Source: Mesostigma viride (lineage: Eukaryota; Streptophyta; Mesostigmatophyceae; Mesostigmatales; Mesostigmataceae). From it: a stretch of DNA of 53,879 bases. The notes beneath the pieces were generated by a model, which ran no database searches, was not told the DNA's origin, and saw nothing but the letters and a program-made list of their open reading frames with translations. The position numbers and the translations under genes are program-made. Where the stretch lies: the NCBI GenBank assembly GCA_009746045.1, contig RPFO01000072.1, forward strand, positions 680,605 through 734,483. The letters are read 5' to 3'. This document shows positions 1 through 10,117 of the stretch, in pieces (the stretch's first letter is position 1; the number at the start of each line of letters is the position of its first letter).

Positions 1-21
1 ACCATGTCCTTGACAGAAGGT

Positions 22-371
22 TCCAGCCGTGTTCAGCCCGTCTCACGTTGCGAGACTGAACAAGTCTCGCGTGCAGACACGTGTGTTACTAGTACTCCTA
101 CACACAGATCTCGAGTGATTTATCTAGTACCAAATCCGAAAGGCTTGCATCACTCCCCGGAAAGGAGAACTTTTGCGGATGACTGTAGGTGTAAGTTGAT
201 GATGCCCTAGGATCCAAAGACGTCCGTCGTATAGTCAGCGAAAGTTGGTGCGAGAGGTCCCCAGTTCGATTCCGGTCGGATTCATTTGCAGATCGCGTTT
301 TTCCGCGTTTTCCGCGGCCCGGCACTGAACGCAAATGGTTTTCACCTTTGCGGCGTGCCTGATCAGAATAC
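22..371 (+). repeat. Partial copy of the 398-bp repeat unit
   Basis: This stretch matches the tandem unit found three times inside LTR element C (36736-37764). Shared landmarks are the 'cagcccgtctcac' start, a GTGTGTAG...CTACACAC near-hairpin, the 'gcttgcatcactccccgg' block and a T-arm-like core at 222-281. It differs from the C copies by scattered substitutions and small indels, so it is an older or separate copy. It stops where LINE-1 begins. No protein is supported here; the short ORFs are shadows. Confidence 0.8.
222..281 (+). other. tRNA-like core (degenerate)
   Basis: A 60-nt segment starts gtccgtc and ends gtcggat. These ends can pair as a 7-bp acceptor-like stem with one mismatch and one G-T pair. 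AGTTCGATTCC near the 3' end matches the Pol III B-box consensus closely. It is shorter than a normal tRNA and the T stem has mismatches, so I read it as tRNA-derived, like a SINE head, and not as a working tRNA. Equivalent cores lie at 36822-36880, 37220-37278 and 37618-37676. Confidence 0.35.
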
Positions 372-375
372 GTAC

Positions 376-1233
376 GTAATGATTCAGGCGCACAAGCGAT
401 TTGCCCGCATCGTGGGTAGGGAGCCAGGGGTGCAGGTTCCCAACCACTTCTGGCATGGCGGAGCGGAAACGGAGATTCGGCTGGCGGACATCATATCTAC
501 GCAGACGACACCACCCTCTTCGAGGACAATGAGCACGTGCAGACGTGGCTTGACTGCCTGGCTCTCGAGGCCCGTGCAGTGGGGCTTGAGGTCAGCAAGA
601 AGACAGAGGCCCTGGCGGTTGGGCTCACCACCTCAGCGCCGCCCCTCTATCTCCTTGACGGCTCTCGCGTCCTGTATCGAGACCATGTCAAGCTGCTGGG
701 CAGCCTGCTCCCCAGCTGCGAGGCTGATGTGGACCACCGCATCTCCCTTGCCTGGCACGCGTTACGCCAATACCGGGCCTTGTGGCGCAAGCCCCTGGGC
801 AAGATCGAGAAACAGGACCTGTTCAAGGTCCTCGTCCTTCCTGTTCTTACGTATGGGGCCGAGACGTGGACCCTTACCGCCGACCTGGCCCGCAAGCTAG
901 ACGGCGCGGTCACCAACATACTGCGATACATTTTCAGAGTAGGATATGCTGCGCACGTCCGCACTGAGGACCTTTACCTTGGCATGCCATATATCACCAG
1001 CACCATTAAGCAGCGGCGCCTGCAGCTCGTAGGGCACCTAGCTCACACCAACCAGGTAGACACCTCACGTGGCCCCCCCGCGGGACTGCGACCTGCTCAG
1101 CCTGGCCGGCACCTCCTGACGTGGGCCGGGCCCCGTGATGTTAGACGCCGCAAGGCCTGCACCTTCAAAGAACAGCTAGTAGAGGACATGGGGGGGGCCT
1201 AGTAGGCCTCTCCGTGATTTGGAAGAAGATGAT
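376..1233 (+). pseudogene. LINE-1: 5'-truncated LINE ORF2, RT and C-terminal region
   Basis: This is the 3' part of a LINE reverse transcriptase ORF, homologous to LINE-2 ORF2 from just before the YADD box to near its end. The catalytic YADD motif is at about 495-506, and a 2-bp insertion just before it shifts the frame. The YGAETWTL block and the 'GMPYI...RRLQLVGHLAH' C-terminal domain follow. A second shift lies in the G8 run near 1189-1197; with two G fewer, the frame continues into 2692 onward. It is 5'-truncated next to the 398-bp repeat, as is usual for LINE insertions, and interrupted at 1233/1234 by a minus-strand LINE tail. Confidence 0.85.
1221..1233. repeat. 13-bp TSD, left copy
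   Basis: GGAAGAAGATGAT here is repeated at 2679-2691. Removing the sequence between the copies restores a continuous LINE-1 C-terminal reading frame (..IWKKM then MDKANW..). They are therefore the target-site duplication of the insertion at 1234-2678. Confidence 0.8.
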
Positions 1234-2678
1234 TAATTAATTAACGTAACATGCCTCCGTTGGGAGATTAATTAACCCATAGTCCGCTGACCCATTTTTG
1301 GCACTTTTATACCCCTGAAAATGAAAAAAATCATAACTTACAGGCCACAACTCCAAATACCCCCAACCAAGATGCTAGGAGTATCTACACTTCAAGGGCT
1401 TTCAGAATATGCAATAATACCTGGGCTTTATCAAAGCATTTGGATGATAGCTCCAGTCAAAGCTGGCCAAAAGACGATATTTTTTCCCCAAGGAAAAGTC
1501 TACCCCCCCCTAACTTCCCAGGGAGGGCAGGGAATCTCAATACCAACATTGGACAACTTAGTTGGATAGTCCAATGGGGGTTTCCTTGGGTCAGACCACC
1601 CGGATAACCCATTACCCCTATATAACGTGCTCATACATGTGTGTGGGTTACGCGCGTGAAAACAGCTATCTATGACATGCAGCACAATAATGCATTATAA
1701 CAAGCTATCAAAGGCTGCCAAAAGTGCTGGAATACAAACACGTTGCCTACCTGCACTGACGGAGTGGTATACTCCAGAGAAATGCCCAAAACTGGGCACT
1801 TTCAGGGCTAATACCACTCTTTACAACAGGCATGGAACTTGCTGAAATATGCATGGATAAAATCGTCATTCATAATGCATGGGATACGTATTCCGCTGCA
1901 AACAACACGCAAATACGTTGTCGTACCTGGCTCGTTCATGCCCTACCCGGATTCCGCTGGCCGGGACCCTCATATCTCACACATACTGATGCTCCACAGG
2001 CAAAGGCCGCCATAGCCGCATACTTCATGATCCACCATGGCTACCAGGTCGATGTTCCGTGCAAAGATGGCCACTAAACTAGTCCGCATTCTCAGCAAAC
2101 GCTGCAGCTGACGTCCCTTACCCAAACTGGATGCCCGGGCTGGCGCAGATTGCCCGGCCATAGGGAGAAAATCGACCTATGACAAGCTATGACTCATCTG
2201 GAACTGACGACCAGGAAAGTCATATTTTCCTACCTGTATTTTCCTAACCCTATAAATCTGGCGGTGCCTGACCTACGAAAATCATGCATCGTCATTCTGA
2301 GCAACATTCTGAACCGTTTCAAGCCGTGAGACGCAAAAATTTCGTGACAGCGGCACGTTGTCAGCCATATCTCATTACGCGCGCGCGCGAGCGAAATTTT
2401 CCCGCCAAAGTCACGTGATACATTCTCAATGCACGTTGTAATTACCAGGCTATGGCGAATATTACCCCCAAACCTATGCATCACCTTCGTCCCTAAGTGT
2501 TCCCGGACCCACCGGACCACTGACATCCGTCACAGGTGGCGCGGCGCTCACGGCGCGGCGCGAAATTCGACCGTTAGTCAAACTACCCGACAGGTCGGGT
2601 AGTTTACGGACTATGGGTTAATTAATTAATTAATAGACACGTGACTGCGTCACGTGAGCTTAAGTCCTCAGTGGGAGG
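1234..2678 (-). mobile_element. Minus-strand LINE 3' tail inserted in LINE-1, itself split by a TTAA element
   Basis: Without the nested TTAA element, the insert is only about 99 bp. Read on the minus strand it ends with a small hairpin (CTCC-CAAC-GGAG, plus positions 1254-1267), then 'catgtta' and a TTAA-rich tail. This resembles the 3' end of LINE-2. A 13-bp TSD flanks it. The fit is an extreme 5' truncation of a related LINE. The right part (2638-2656) also contains the inverted repeat CACGTGAC-tgc-GTCACGTG. Confidence 0.65.
1276..2617. mobile_element. TTAA-type DNA transposon, non-autonomous (piggyBac-like or Kolobok-like)
   Basis: The 1342-bp element is flanked by TTAA on both sides (1272-1275, 2618-2621). 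Its ends are an 11-bp perfect terminal inverted repeat, CCCATAGTCCG. TTAA duplication with TIRs starting CCC is the hallmark of piggyBac; Kolobok also uses TTAA. A subterminal hairpin at 2580-2605 has 12-bp arms AAACTACCCGAC. No transposase-like ORF is present, so it would need a transposase in trans. A CG-alternating stretch lies near 2378-2390. Confidence 0.75.
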
Positions 2679-2691
2679 GGAAGAAGATGAT

Positions 2692-2945
2692 GGACAAGGC
2701 CAACTGGGCCCAGGTCATAGAGGACAACGAGCCCCCCCCCCGTGGGGAAGCGCCCGCGTGTGCAAACCCACGGGAGGCATGCCAGACAGCTCCCCTAGGG
2801 TAGAGTTGATGTTGATAGCTTTAGATAGATGTTGTAGGTTACTAGCTGTAATGTAGATGGATTAGACCGGTAGGACTGTTTGCACCCATCCATCCATCCA
2901 ATCGGGGTTAATGCGCCGCGACTACCCAACGGGAGCACGATCGAG
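2692..2945 (+). pseudogene. LINE-1 continued: ORF2 C-terminus and 3' UTR
   Basis: The frame continues from 1233 and matches the LINE-2 C-terminus (DKANWAQVIED versus DKERWKKIVKA; then a proline run and VGK). An extra C in the C9-10 run near 2732 shifts the frame. The 3' UTR ends with a hairpin-like segment at 2922-2935 (CTACC-CAAC-GGGAG, one mismatch), in the place of the conserved LINE-2 3' hairpin. It is followed directly by a TAATTAAT tail. Confidence 0.7.
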
Positions 2946-3021
2946 TATAATTAATTATTAATTAATTAATCAATGAATTAATTAATGAATTAATGAATTA
3001 ATCAATTAATTAATTAATTAA
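2946..3021. repeat. (TTAA/TAAT)n simple repeat
   Basis: A 76-bp run of TTAAT/GAATTAAT variants directly follows the LINE-1 3' end, so it is probably an expanded LINE tail. The sequence 3022-3152 beyond it shows no gene or recognisable element. Confidence 0.8.
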
Positions 3022-3152
3022 AGTGCACAGTTCAACTTGATCACTTTTTTCAAGATTGAGTTATCATAACACTTATCTTTAGTGGGACACGAGACTAAAT
3101 AATTAATGAATTGATCTTTAGTGGGGAGTCATGGAGCATAGAATAATAGCAT

Positions 3153-3198
3153 AACGCCAGAAGTTCTTTGAGGACGTGAGGACTTGCATAGCCTTGAG
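3153..3198 (+). pseudogene. LINE-3, piece 1 (endonuclease region)
   Basis: This matches LINE-2 ORF2 at 5433-5469 (gccagaagttct.., then cttgcatagccttgag) with a small internal insertion. It ends exactly at the 11-bp TSD of LINE-2 (atagccttgag), and the same LINE resumes at 8337. LINE-2 was therefore inserted into LINE-3. Confidence 0.75.
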
Positions 3199-3488
3199 CC
3201 CGGTTTAAACTTTTCCCGGTTTACGGTGCGCCGAGCTATGGATGCCGAGAATGCTCATAACTTTTGATTCCGGGCATGAAATTTGGTCGGGTAAATTGCT
3301 ACAGACTCGCTTTTTGATGACGAACACGCTGATCTAATTTTTGGCAGCCATCGCCCCGGATTTCGAAAGTTATCGCCGGCGGCCTGCCCAGCAGATATCG
3401 CTATTTTTCTGCACGTTATGGCGGCACCACGCACGTGAGCCGTGCGCCTGCGCCCCCTGCCATCGTCTAGGTGCTATTAAACGTAGCC

Positions 3489-4664
3489 ATGGAGGCCCCC
3501 GCATCGTCTTCAGTTCTTGCTGCCGAGTCTCTCGAGGACAAACTTGCTGCAAACAAAATCGCCACCGACATTGCCGCGGCCAAGAAAGCCGCTAACAAGC
3601 GCACCAAGACTTCGGCAGCGACTTCGGAAGCAACTCCGATAGCGGTTGAAACCTCCTTGCCGGACTCCATTTCTTCCTCATTCTACATGCCAGTCGCACG
3701 TTTGAGCCTGGACGACATCGCTGCCTTCCTTGGCTTCAGCGACGCCGAGGTGCGACGCGTGCTGCAGCTCCGCTACGAACACAACGCCCCGATTCGCCAC
3801 CCTCGCACCGGCCAGGTTATGGACGCTCCTTCGGATACCATTGATGCTTTGGAGCCCAAGGATTGCCGTCTTGCATGTCTTATTTCGTGCTGCTCTGAAC
3901 TTGTCGAGCTGCCGGCGACACCCATCGCCAGGCCAGCCCCCGCGACCGACACTACCGTGCCGCTGCAGGACCTCGCACAGTCTTTTACGACCGTGCAGGG
4001 CGACATTAAGGTCCTGAAGGAGACGATGCTGGAGCTGAAGAAAGCCATGGCAGCCCCTGCCAAAACTACCACGTTTGCCGATGTCACCGGCAAGCAATTG
4101 ACCACCATTGTTCAACAGGCGGCCAAGTCTGCAGCTACCGCTGCGGTCACCCAGAATGCAGTGCAGCAACGCCAACGCAATATGGTAATCAAAGGCTTCC
4201 AGAAAGGCGCGGCAGCACAGGAGACAGCACACTCACTTGCCGAGGAGCTGCGCGGCCCAGCGTTTCTGGGGAAGCTGCAGCTCCAGAACCGTGTTGCCAT
4301 TGAACGTGCCATTCGGCTGCCAGGCCCTCTGGGCCTGGTCGTCGTCACCATGGCCTCCATGCACGACAAACGCCTCGTGCTGGGAGCACGTCGTCTGCTC
4401 CAACGCGATGACTTCAGCCTCGACGAGGACTACACGACGGCTCAACTGAAGGCGAGGAGCGCGGTGTGGAACAGCACCATCGTCCAGGAGACCAAGAAGC
4501 AAGAGACCAAGGGTAAGCGCATTAAGTTGCGTCTGCTTCAGGATGGCTCCTTTGCAGCATTCTTTGATGGGCACAGGATTACAGGTGTTCCGCTTAACAC
4601 CCCCGGAGCGGAGTCTCGTCAGGCGTCTAGCCAGAAGGGTGCTGCCTCTGTTGGTAGACAGTAG
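3489..4664 (+). CDS. LINE ORF1 protein, RRM-type nucleic-acid-binding
   Basis: 391 aa from an ATG in a strong context (gccATGG). The frame is open a little further upstream, but without another ATG. The N-terminal 60 residues are rich in Ala, Lys and Glu; the middle part, about 150-240, is helical and may form a coiled coil. From about residue 240 (NMVIKGF..) to 370 it follows the L1 ORF1p plan: an RRM-like fold with a 'DKRLVLGARRLL' strand-helix, then a basic C-terminal domain (LDEDYTTAQLKARS..). In L1, ORF1p binds element RNA and acts as a nucleic-acid chaperone in the ribonucleoprotein. It ends 74 bp before ORF2. Confidence 0.8.
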   Translation: MEAPASSSVLAAESLEDKLAANKIATDIAAAKKAANKRTKTSAATSEATPIAVETSLPDSISSSFYMPVARLSLDDIAAFLGFSDAEVRRVLQLRYEHNAPIRHPRTGQVMDAPSDTIDALEPKDCRLACLISCCSELVELPATPIARPAPATDTTVPLQDLAQSFTTVQGDIKVLKETMLELKKAMAAPAKTTTFADVTGKQLTTIVQQAAKSAATAAVTQNAVQQRQRNMVIKGFQKGAAAQETAHSLAEELRGPAFLGKLQLQNRVAIERAIRLPGPLGLVVVTMASMHDKRLVLGARRLLQRDDFSLDEDYTTAQLKARSAVWNSTIVQETKKQETKGKRIKLRLLQDGSFAAFFDGHRITGVPLNTPGAESRQASSQKGAASVGRQ

Positions 4665-4738
4665 GTAGACAACCTTCCTCGTCGGCTCGCGGCTAACAGG
4701 CTTCGGGGACAGCCTCTAAATAGTCCCGTTCCACTACC

Positions 4739-7700
4739 ATGCATCGACCTAACAGTCGACTGAGACACATGGTGGTGCCGGTATCTCGGGCCAGAACGAC
4801 AGCTCTCAGCAGCAAGATTAGCAACACCCAACGCATGCTAGATTTCCTACGCCTCTGCGTTGCGCAAGCATCCCCGAATACCCAGAGCAGGCGGCAGGCT
4901 CGCATCCTACGCTTGCAGGACAAAATAAATGCGATGAAAAGCACTATTTCTACCGCTTCCCTTCCCCCCTCCGTTTCACCCCCACCTCCACCCCCCGCCG
5001 CACCCACCCCCATCACCCATCGTCGTCCTCCCCTGGTGGGCCAGCAGGCATCCTTGGCCCTTGCCACTTTTAACACCCGCACATTGCTAGATGACGACCA
5101 TAGCTGCCGGGTAGAGGAGCTAGTCGCATTCTGCATTGAGCATCGTGTGTCTATATTAGGCGTCCAGGAACACCGCCGCACGGTGCCACTTGGCATGGTG
5201 AGCACTGATCGCTTGGCGGGTGGCTGGCGGTTTTTCTTCGCTGGCAGCGGTACGTCTGGCCAAGGTGGTGTTGGTCTTTTGTGTTCGCCGCTGGCAGTTG
5301 CTAGCCTCAGCACGCTTAAGTTTCTAACGCCACGCCTTATGGTAGCACACTTCACCTCCGTCGAGGGGCGGTCTAAACACCACCTCACGGTGGGGGTGGG
5401 CTACGCACCCCATAGTGGTCTACCTGCGTTGGAACGCCAGAAGTTCTTCGAGGACTTGCATAGCCTTGAGGGGGCCACCCCGGCCCGCCACTTTTTGGTT
5501 ATGCTGCTAGACGCCAATGCCACGCTCCCCGTGGGTACTGCTGGCAGTCGCTTTGCGCCTGCTGACACTGCTGCTAATGACAACACTCCCCTGTTTTCTG
5601 CCTTTTTGCGGGATAGCGGGATGGTTGCTGTCAACTGCCACTTCCAACGTCCCTCCCAGGACTTGGTCACTTTTCGTGGCCCTAACGGCCGTCAGGCCTG
5701 TCTGGACTACGTGGTGGTACGGCAGCCCAGGTGTACCTCGGTTCTGGACACCCGAGTGTTTGACACGCCCACGGTGTGCTCTGACCACCGGTTGGTGCGC
5801 GCGACCCTTCGGCTCCGGTTCCACGTCCCCGCGCGCCGCGCCCCAGTGGTCCGCCCTGACTGGTCTGCTCTACGTCCGGTCAAGGGAGATCCTGAGGACT
5901 GGACGGACGCCGAGCACGAGCGGAACTGGTGCCGACGGAAGTACCTGTCGGCACTGGACGCCCGGGCGGACGTCGACGAGCTGGACAAGGGTGCCCCCAA
6001 CGCAGCCATTTTTGCGGGCTTTGCGGCCCGTGCCCCGTTGCTGGCGGCCCGGCACCTGCCGGTCATGCCCCGCCGCCGCCCCGGCCCGCTCTACCGCCAG
6101 GACCCCAAGGTCTTGGCCGCCCGGCACCGCCTCAAGCGTAACCGGGACCCGCTGCAGAAACCATTGCTCAAGGCCGCCCTTGTGGAGGCCTACGAGCATG
6201 CTCAGGACGCGGAGGCGGCCCAGTGCATCGCGGATGCCAAGGCCTGCCAGGCTCGCAACCAGGGCAAGGACATGTGGTACCACCTCGACCGGCTCGGCGG
6301 CCGGCGGCAGCGCACCCCGGTGGAGCACACGGGGGACGGCACGGCGCCGGTAAGCCTTGACCGCTGGTTGGCCCACAATGTTTCCTTGACCGGTGGGGCT
6401 CGCGCCCCCCCCCGCCGCTTCACCCCGAGACGGCCGCCCGCCTCGGGGTCGCCGGACCCCCGCCGCCGCCAGCGCCCCCTCCTCGGCCGCGGACTACCAA
6501 GTCCCCGCCTTGAAGGAGGGCTGCCTTGCCACCAACGACGTCGTCCACCCCTTCACTTTGGAGGAATTGGACGGCGCCCTTGCTCGCCTGCGGTACGATG
6601 CGGCGGTCGGGGCCGACCACCTTTCTGCTGAGCTGCTGAAGACCCCTGATCTGGCGGTTAGGGATCTTCTGCTGGCGTTCTGCAACCGTGTCCTGCTCTC
6701 TGACGAGCCTCCGCCTGCTGAGTGGCAGACGGCCATCCGCGTCATGCTGTACAAGAAGGGCTCTGCTGCTGACCCCGGTAACTACCGGGGTGTCTGCCTC
6801 CAGAGCGCCGCGCTGAAGGTCTTCATGCGCATGATGCTGCACAGGCTCCGCGCCGCGCTGGACCCACACCTGGGTGAGTCTCAGATGGGTTTCCGTAGTG
6901 GTCGTAACACTGTCATGGCTGTGTTTGTCGCGCGCCGGTTGATGGAGGAGGTGCGTCGCCTTCCCCCTGACAGTTTGCCGCTGGTCCTCATTTTTGTTGA
7001 CTATATCAAGGCCTTTGACACGGTCCTCTGGGAGGCTCTTTGGGCCATCCTAGCTCTGGACCGCGTGCCACCAGCGTTTATTGCTGCCATTCGCCGACTG
7101 TATGAGGGCTCACAGGCAGTAGTGCGGACTGCGGAAGGCACCACCCCACCATTCCCCCTTCACCACGGGGTGTGGCAAGGTTGTGTCCTGTCTCCATACC
7201 TGTTCATTATTGTCGTGGACCACGTCATGCGCCAGGCACGTGCGCGCTTTACTGCTCTTAAGGGGTTCGAGCCAGGCTTGGACATCCTTAACGAGCGTGG
7301 GCACGGCGGGGTTAGCACGGGTTACCGCCTGGCTGACCTGATTTACGCGGACGACACCACCCTCATCGCGCGCCCCGAGCACATTCAGACCTGGCTGGAC
7401 TGTCTGGGCCTGGAGGCGAGGGCGGTGGGGTTGGAGATTAGTGTCAAAACTGAGGCGATGGTGATTGGGGCCTCCAGTCGCCCACCGCTGCCGCGCCTGC
7501 TAGACGGGACGGAGGTCCCACTCCGCGACCGCTTCAAGCTGTTGGGGAGTTGGCTTCCGGACACTGCCGACGATGTGGACACCCGCATCGGCCTTTCCTG
7601 GGCCAAGCTCCGTTCGCTCAACACCTACTGGCGCTCCAAGGGCCTGGACGAGCACCGCAAGCGCATGCTCTTCAAGGTCCTCGTCCTCACGGTGCTCACG

Positions 7701-8207
7701 TATGGCGCCGAGGCATGGACACTCACGGCAACACTGGCAGCCAAGCTAGACGGCACGGTAACCCGGATGCTCCGACAGGTCCTGAATGTCGGGTTTTCTC
7801 AGCGTAGGTCCTTAGAGTCTTTGTATCACGGTATGCCGCGTATTTCGGACGAGATTAGACAGCGTAGGATAGCATTTGTAGGACATCTTGCTCGCACCAG
7901 CCAGGTCGACACCGCCCTTGGTCTGGCCGGTCCCCAGCGGCTCGGCCAACCGGGGCGGCACATTTTGACCTGGCCTGGCCCCAAGAACATTCCTAAAAAG
8001 GTAGGGAAACATGCCATGACCTATACCCAGATGTTGCTGGACGACCTAGTGGTCCCAGCCCAGTTTGAGTACCGCATCCACTCTCTCTCCCGTCTTTGGA
8101 CTGCCATGCAGGACAAGGAGCGGTGGAAGAAGATTGTCAAGGCACACACGCCCGACCCTGTGGGCAAGCCACCTCCCCCCAAGCGGAGGAGGCGTTTTGA
8201 TGAGTAG
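4739..8207 (+). pseudogene. LINE ORF2: APE endonuclease and reverse transcriptase, one frameshift
   Basis: The first frame runs 4739-6631, the second to TAG at 8207. Endonuclease landmarks are ATFNTRTL near residue 105, VQEHRR, LLDANATLP and the terminal CSDHRLV. The RT starts near 6555 (FTLEELDGAL) and has YKKGSAADPGNYRGV, MGFRSGRNT, FVDYIKAFDT, QGCVLSPYLF and YADD (about 7345). GVWQGC stands where most LINEs have G(I/V)RQGC. The C-terminal 'RRIAFVGHLAR' domain follows. The frame changes in or near the C9 run at 6405-6413, with perhaps a second slip in the C-rich stretch to 6485. This is either one real lesion or a homopolymer sequence error; otherwise the ORF is intact. Confidence 0.9.
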
Positions 8208-8294
8208 TGTAGTTAGGCTTTTCTAGATAGAGTTAGGATAGTTCGATCACGCGGCTTCCTCCACCCCATCCATCATGAAATATGTGCTACATGA

Positions 8295-8308
8295 CCTCCC
8301 CACGGAGG
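8295..8308 (+). other. LINE-2 3'-terminal hairpin
   Basis: CCTCC-CCAC-GGAGG forms a 5-bp stem with a tetraloop, 28 bp before the element end. Equivalent hairpins with different stem bases close the other LINE copies: 8831-8844 (minus), 1254-1267 (minus) and a mismatched one at 2922-2935. A 3' stem-loop recognised by the element's own RT is known from several LINE clades; that role is inferred here. Confidence 0.6.
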
Positions 8309-8336
8309 CATGTTATAATTTAATTTAATTTTTTTA

Positions 8337-8534
8337 ATAGCCTTGAGGGGGCCACCCCGGCCCGCCACTTTTTGGTTATGCTGCTCGACGCCAATGCCAC
8401 GCTCCCCGCGTGGGCACTGCTGGCAGTCGCTTTGCGCCTGCTGACACGGCTGCTAACGACAACACTCCCCTGTTTTCTGCCTTTTTGCTGCGGGATAGCG
8501 GAATGGTTGCTGTCAACTGCCACTTCCAACGTCC
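8337..8534 (+). pseudogene. LINE-3, piece 2 (endonuclease region)
   Basis: It corresponds to 5459-5655 of LINE-2 ORF2, with a few substitutions and small indels that break the frame. It begins with the right copy of the LINE-2 TSD. It ends with GTCC (8531-8534), which is duplicated at 17390-17393 around the 8.86-kb element. Confidence 0.85.
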
Positions 8535-8545
8535 ACTAGGAAGGG

Positions 8546-8820
8546 GGGTGTGACATTTTGTGATATTTTGTGACATATCACGTGACATTTTGTGATGTGG
8601 ATGTGACAAAATGTGACACTTTGTGATTTTTTGTGACAAAACTGTGATATTCTGTGACATTTCGTGACAAATCATGTGATAAAACCAGCATATTCTGTGA
8701 TTATCTTTGTGACAAAAACAAGGAAATTATCACAAAATATCAATATCACGACTTGACAAAACGCACTGACAAAATCCGTGACATTATCACTGATATATCA
8801 CGAAAAAAAGGGTGACAAAT
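8546..8820. repeat. Left subterminal repeat array of the 8.86-kb element, part 1
   Basis: Irregular tandem TGTGACA / TTTTGTGATA / CACAAAATAT motifs, in both orientations. The array continues after the LINE insertion at 10118-10345, where a unit of about 51 bp (gacattatcactgatata.. to ..gggtgacaaa) repeats about four times. Such subterminal motifs are often transposase-binding sites in large DNA transposons; that is inference here. Confidence 0.8.
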
Positions 8821-10117
8821 TATCAACATCACTCCGTTGGGAGTCAATGTAGCACATATCCCTGAGAAGGGGCATATGGCTTTAAATACATCCTAGGCTA
8901 CTTCATGCAAGGGTGGGAATGTAAGCAACACTTGCTCTAGGTGCCGCAAGGGCACCGGCACCACCATGCTGTCTCAGGTTCAACCCAGCTAAGGGGATCC
9001 TGGCACGGGGGAGGAAGATCATCATGGCTATGCAAGGGCTAGGGCATGGCTTCTCGACAGAGAGCATCTCTCTGCATGGCATAGCATGGCTAAGTTCTTA
9101 ATGCAACATCCATGGGGGTCCCATTATAGACAAAGCATGGCTAAATGTTGAAGGCATCATCCATGGGGGCCATTATGGGCGCACATGCGCGTGGGCCACA
9201 TGCTAGGCTAAGCCTTACTAATCTACACTACTGGTATATATATTCCTAGTCTGAGGTGGCAGGAGGGGGCTGCCAGGGCTTGTGGTCAACGTGGATGACC
9301 GCCCCCCTCCAGTATACCGGCTTCCCCCTTGCGCTCTGCCGGAGCTGAAGGTAGGCCGGCCATAGCTCGCGTCGCCGTTGTTGCTGGGCCAGGGTCAAGT
9401 CGTCGTCCAGCGTGAAGCGAGTCTCCGAGAGCTTCTTGCGGCATTTAAGGAACGCCAGCTTGTCCGCCATGTACTTAAAGGTGAGGAGCACGGGGGCCGG
9501 GCCAGCCTTCCCCGCGCGCGGGGGAGGCGGACAGCCGACATGTCCAGCTCACCAGTGAGTAACATGGGGGCAAGAATGGCGCGCTTAAATGCCTCAAGAA
9601 GGCTCGTGGAGGTCTCACCTGCCTGCTGGTCGAAGTGCTTGACGATGACATTGTGGCTGCGCCGGGCGATGTCGGCTTCCTCGCGAAGGTCGAGGGCTTG
9701 TTGCTTGAGTTGTGCCGAGATGGTGGAGGTGGTGGAGGTGGTGTGCTGCTTAAGCAAGTCCGCCCAGGTGGAGGGAGCATCGCCGGCCGAGCCAGCAGGC
9801 GCCGGCTGGGCGGCGATGTCCTTCACCGCCTGGGCGGTGAGGCCGGCGGTGTCATGCAAGCTCTCAAGGGCGTTGGCGGTGGCTTGAAGGCGTTGGTCGA
9901 GGTCGAGGAGCTGGGCTTTGATGTCGGCAGTGGAGGCGGAAATGGCCGTGGAGGTGGAGGCGGCGGCGGTGGAAATGTGAGGAAGTTCAGCAGTCAGCGT
10001 GCCGCCGATTGCTGCTATGTCGGCAGCAAGGGGGGTCACGTGCTGCTGAAAGGCTTCCGTGAGGATGGAGCGGAGGGTGGGGACGGAGATGGATGGAGCC
10101 CAGATCTCCGAATCCGA
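8821..10117 (-). mobile_element. ORF1-only LINE derivative ('half-LINE')
   Basis: A minus-strand insertion with ORF1 homology (9246-10117) and about 425 bp of 3' UTR, but no ORF2. It ends with a hairpin, ACTCC-GTTG-GGAGT on the plus strand (8831-8844), equivalent to the LINE-2 3' hairpin. A 41-bp direct repeat flanks it (8780-8820, 10118-10158). The two copies share a variant ('tcacgaaaaaaagg') that the neighbouring array units lack, which favours a long TSD over array similarity. ORF2 loss with a retained 3' end recalls mammalian HAL1 half-L1s and implies mobilisation in trans. Confidence 0.65.
9246..10117 (-). pseudogene. LINE ORF1-like protein, N-terminally incomplete and frameshifted
   Basis: The first frame (10117 down to about 9500) has an Ala/Ser/Thr-rich N-terminal region, then a coiled-coil-like stretch (DIKAQLLDLDQRLQAT..) and 'NVIVKHFDQQ', the start of the RRM-like part. 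A slip in the GC-rich run near 9510-9525 moves it into the frame ending at 9246. That frame carries 'PVLLTFKYMADKLAFLK', 'RFTLDDDLT' and 'GKPVYWRGAVIHVD', matching the L1 ORF1p C-terminal plan and LINE-2 ORF1. No start codon precedes the 5' boundary, so the copy is 5'-truncated within ORF1. Confidence 0.7.

Larger units (their letters stand above)
3199..8336 (+). mobile_element. LINE-2: nearly full-length non-LTR retrotransposon
   Basis: The 5.14-kb element is flanked by an 11-bp TSD (atagccttgag, 3188-3198 and 8337-8347). Layout: 5' UTR 3199-3488, ORF1 3489-4664, ORF2 4739-8207 with one frame change, and a short 3' UTR ending in a hairpin and an AT-rich tail (taatttaattt..). The two-ORF plan, with an RRM-like ORF1 and an APE-type endonuclease plus RT in ORF2, is that of L1-related LINEs. 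It is the reference copy for the LINE fragments in this window. Confidence 0.9.

Noticed and set aside
222-281. A functional tRNA gene
   Set aside because: Too short, no clear anticodon arm, mismatched T stem.
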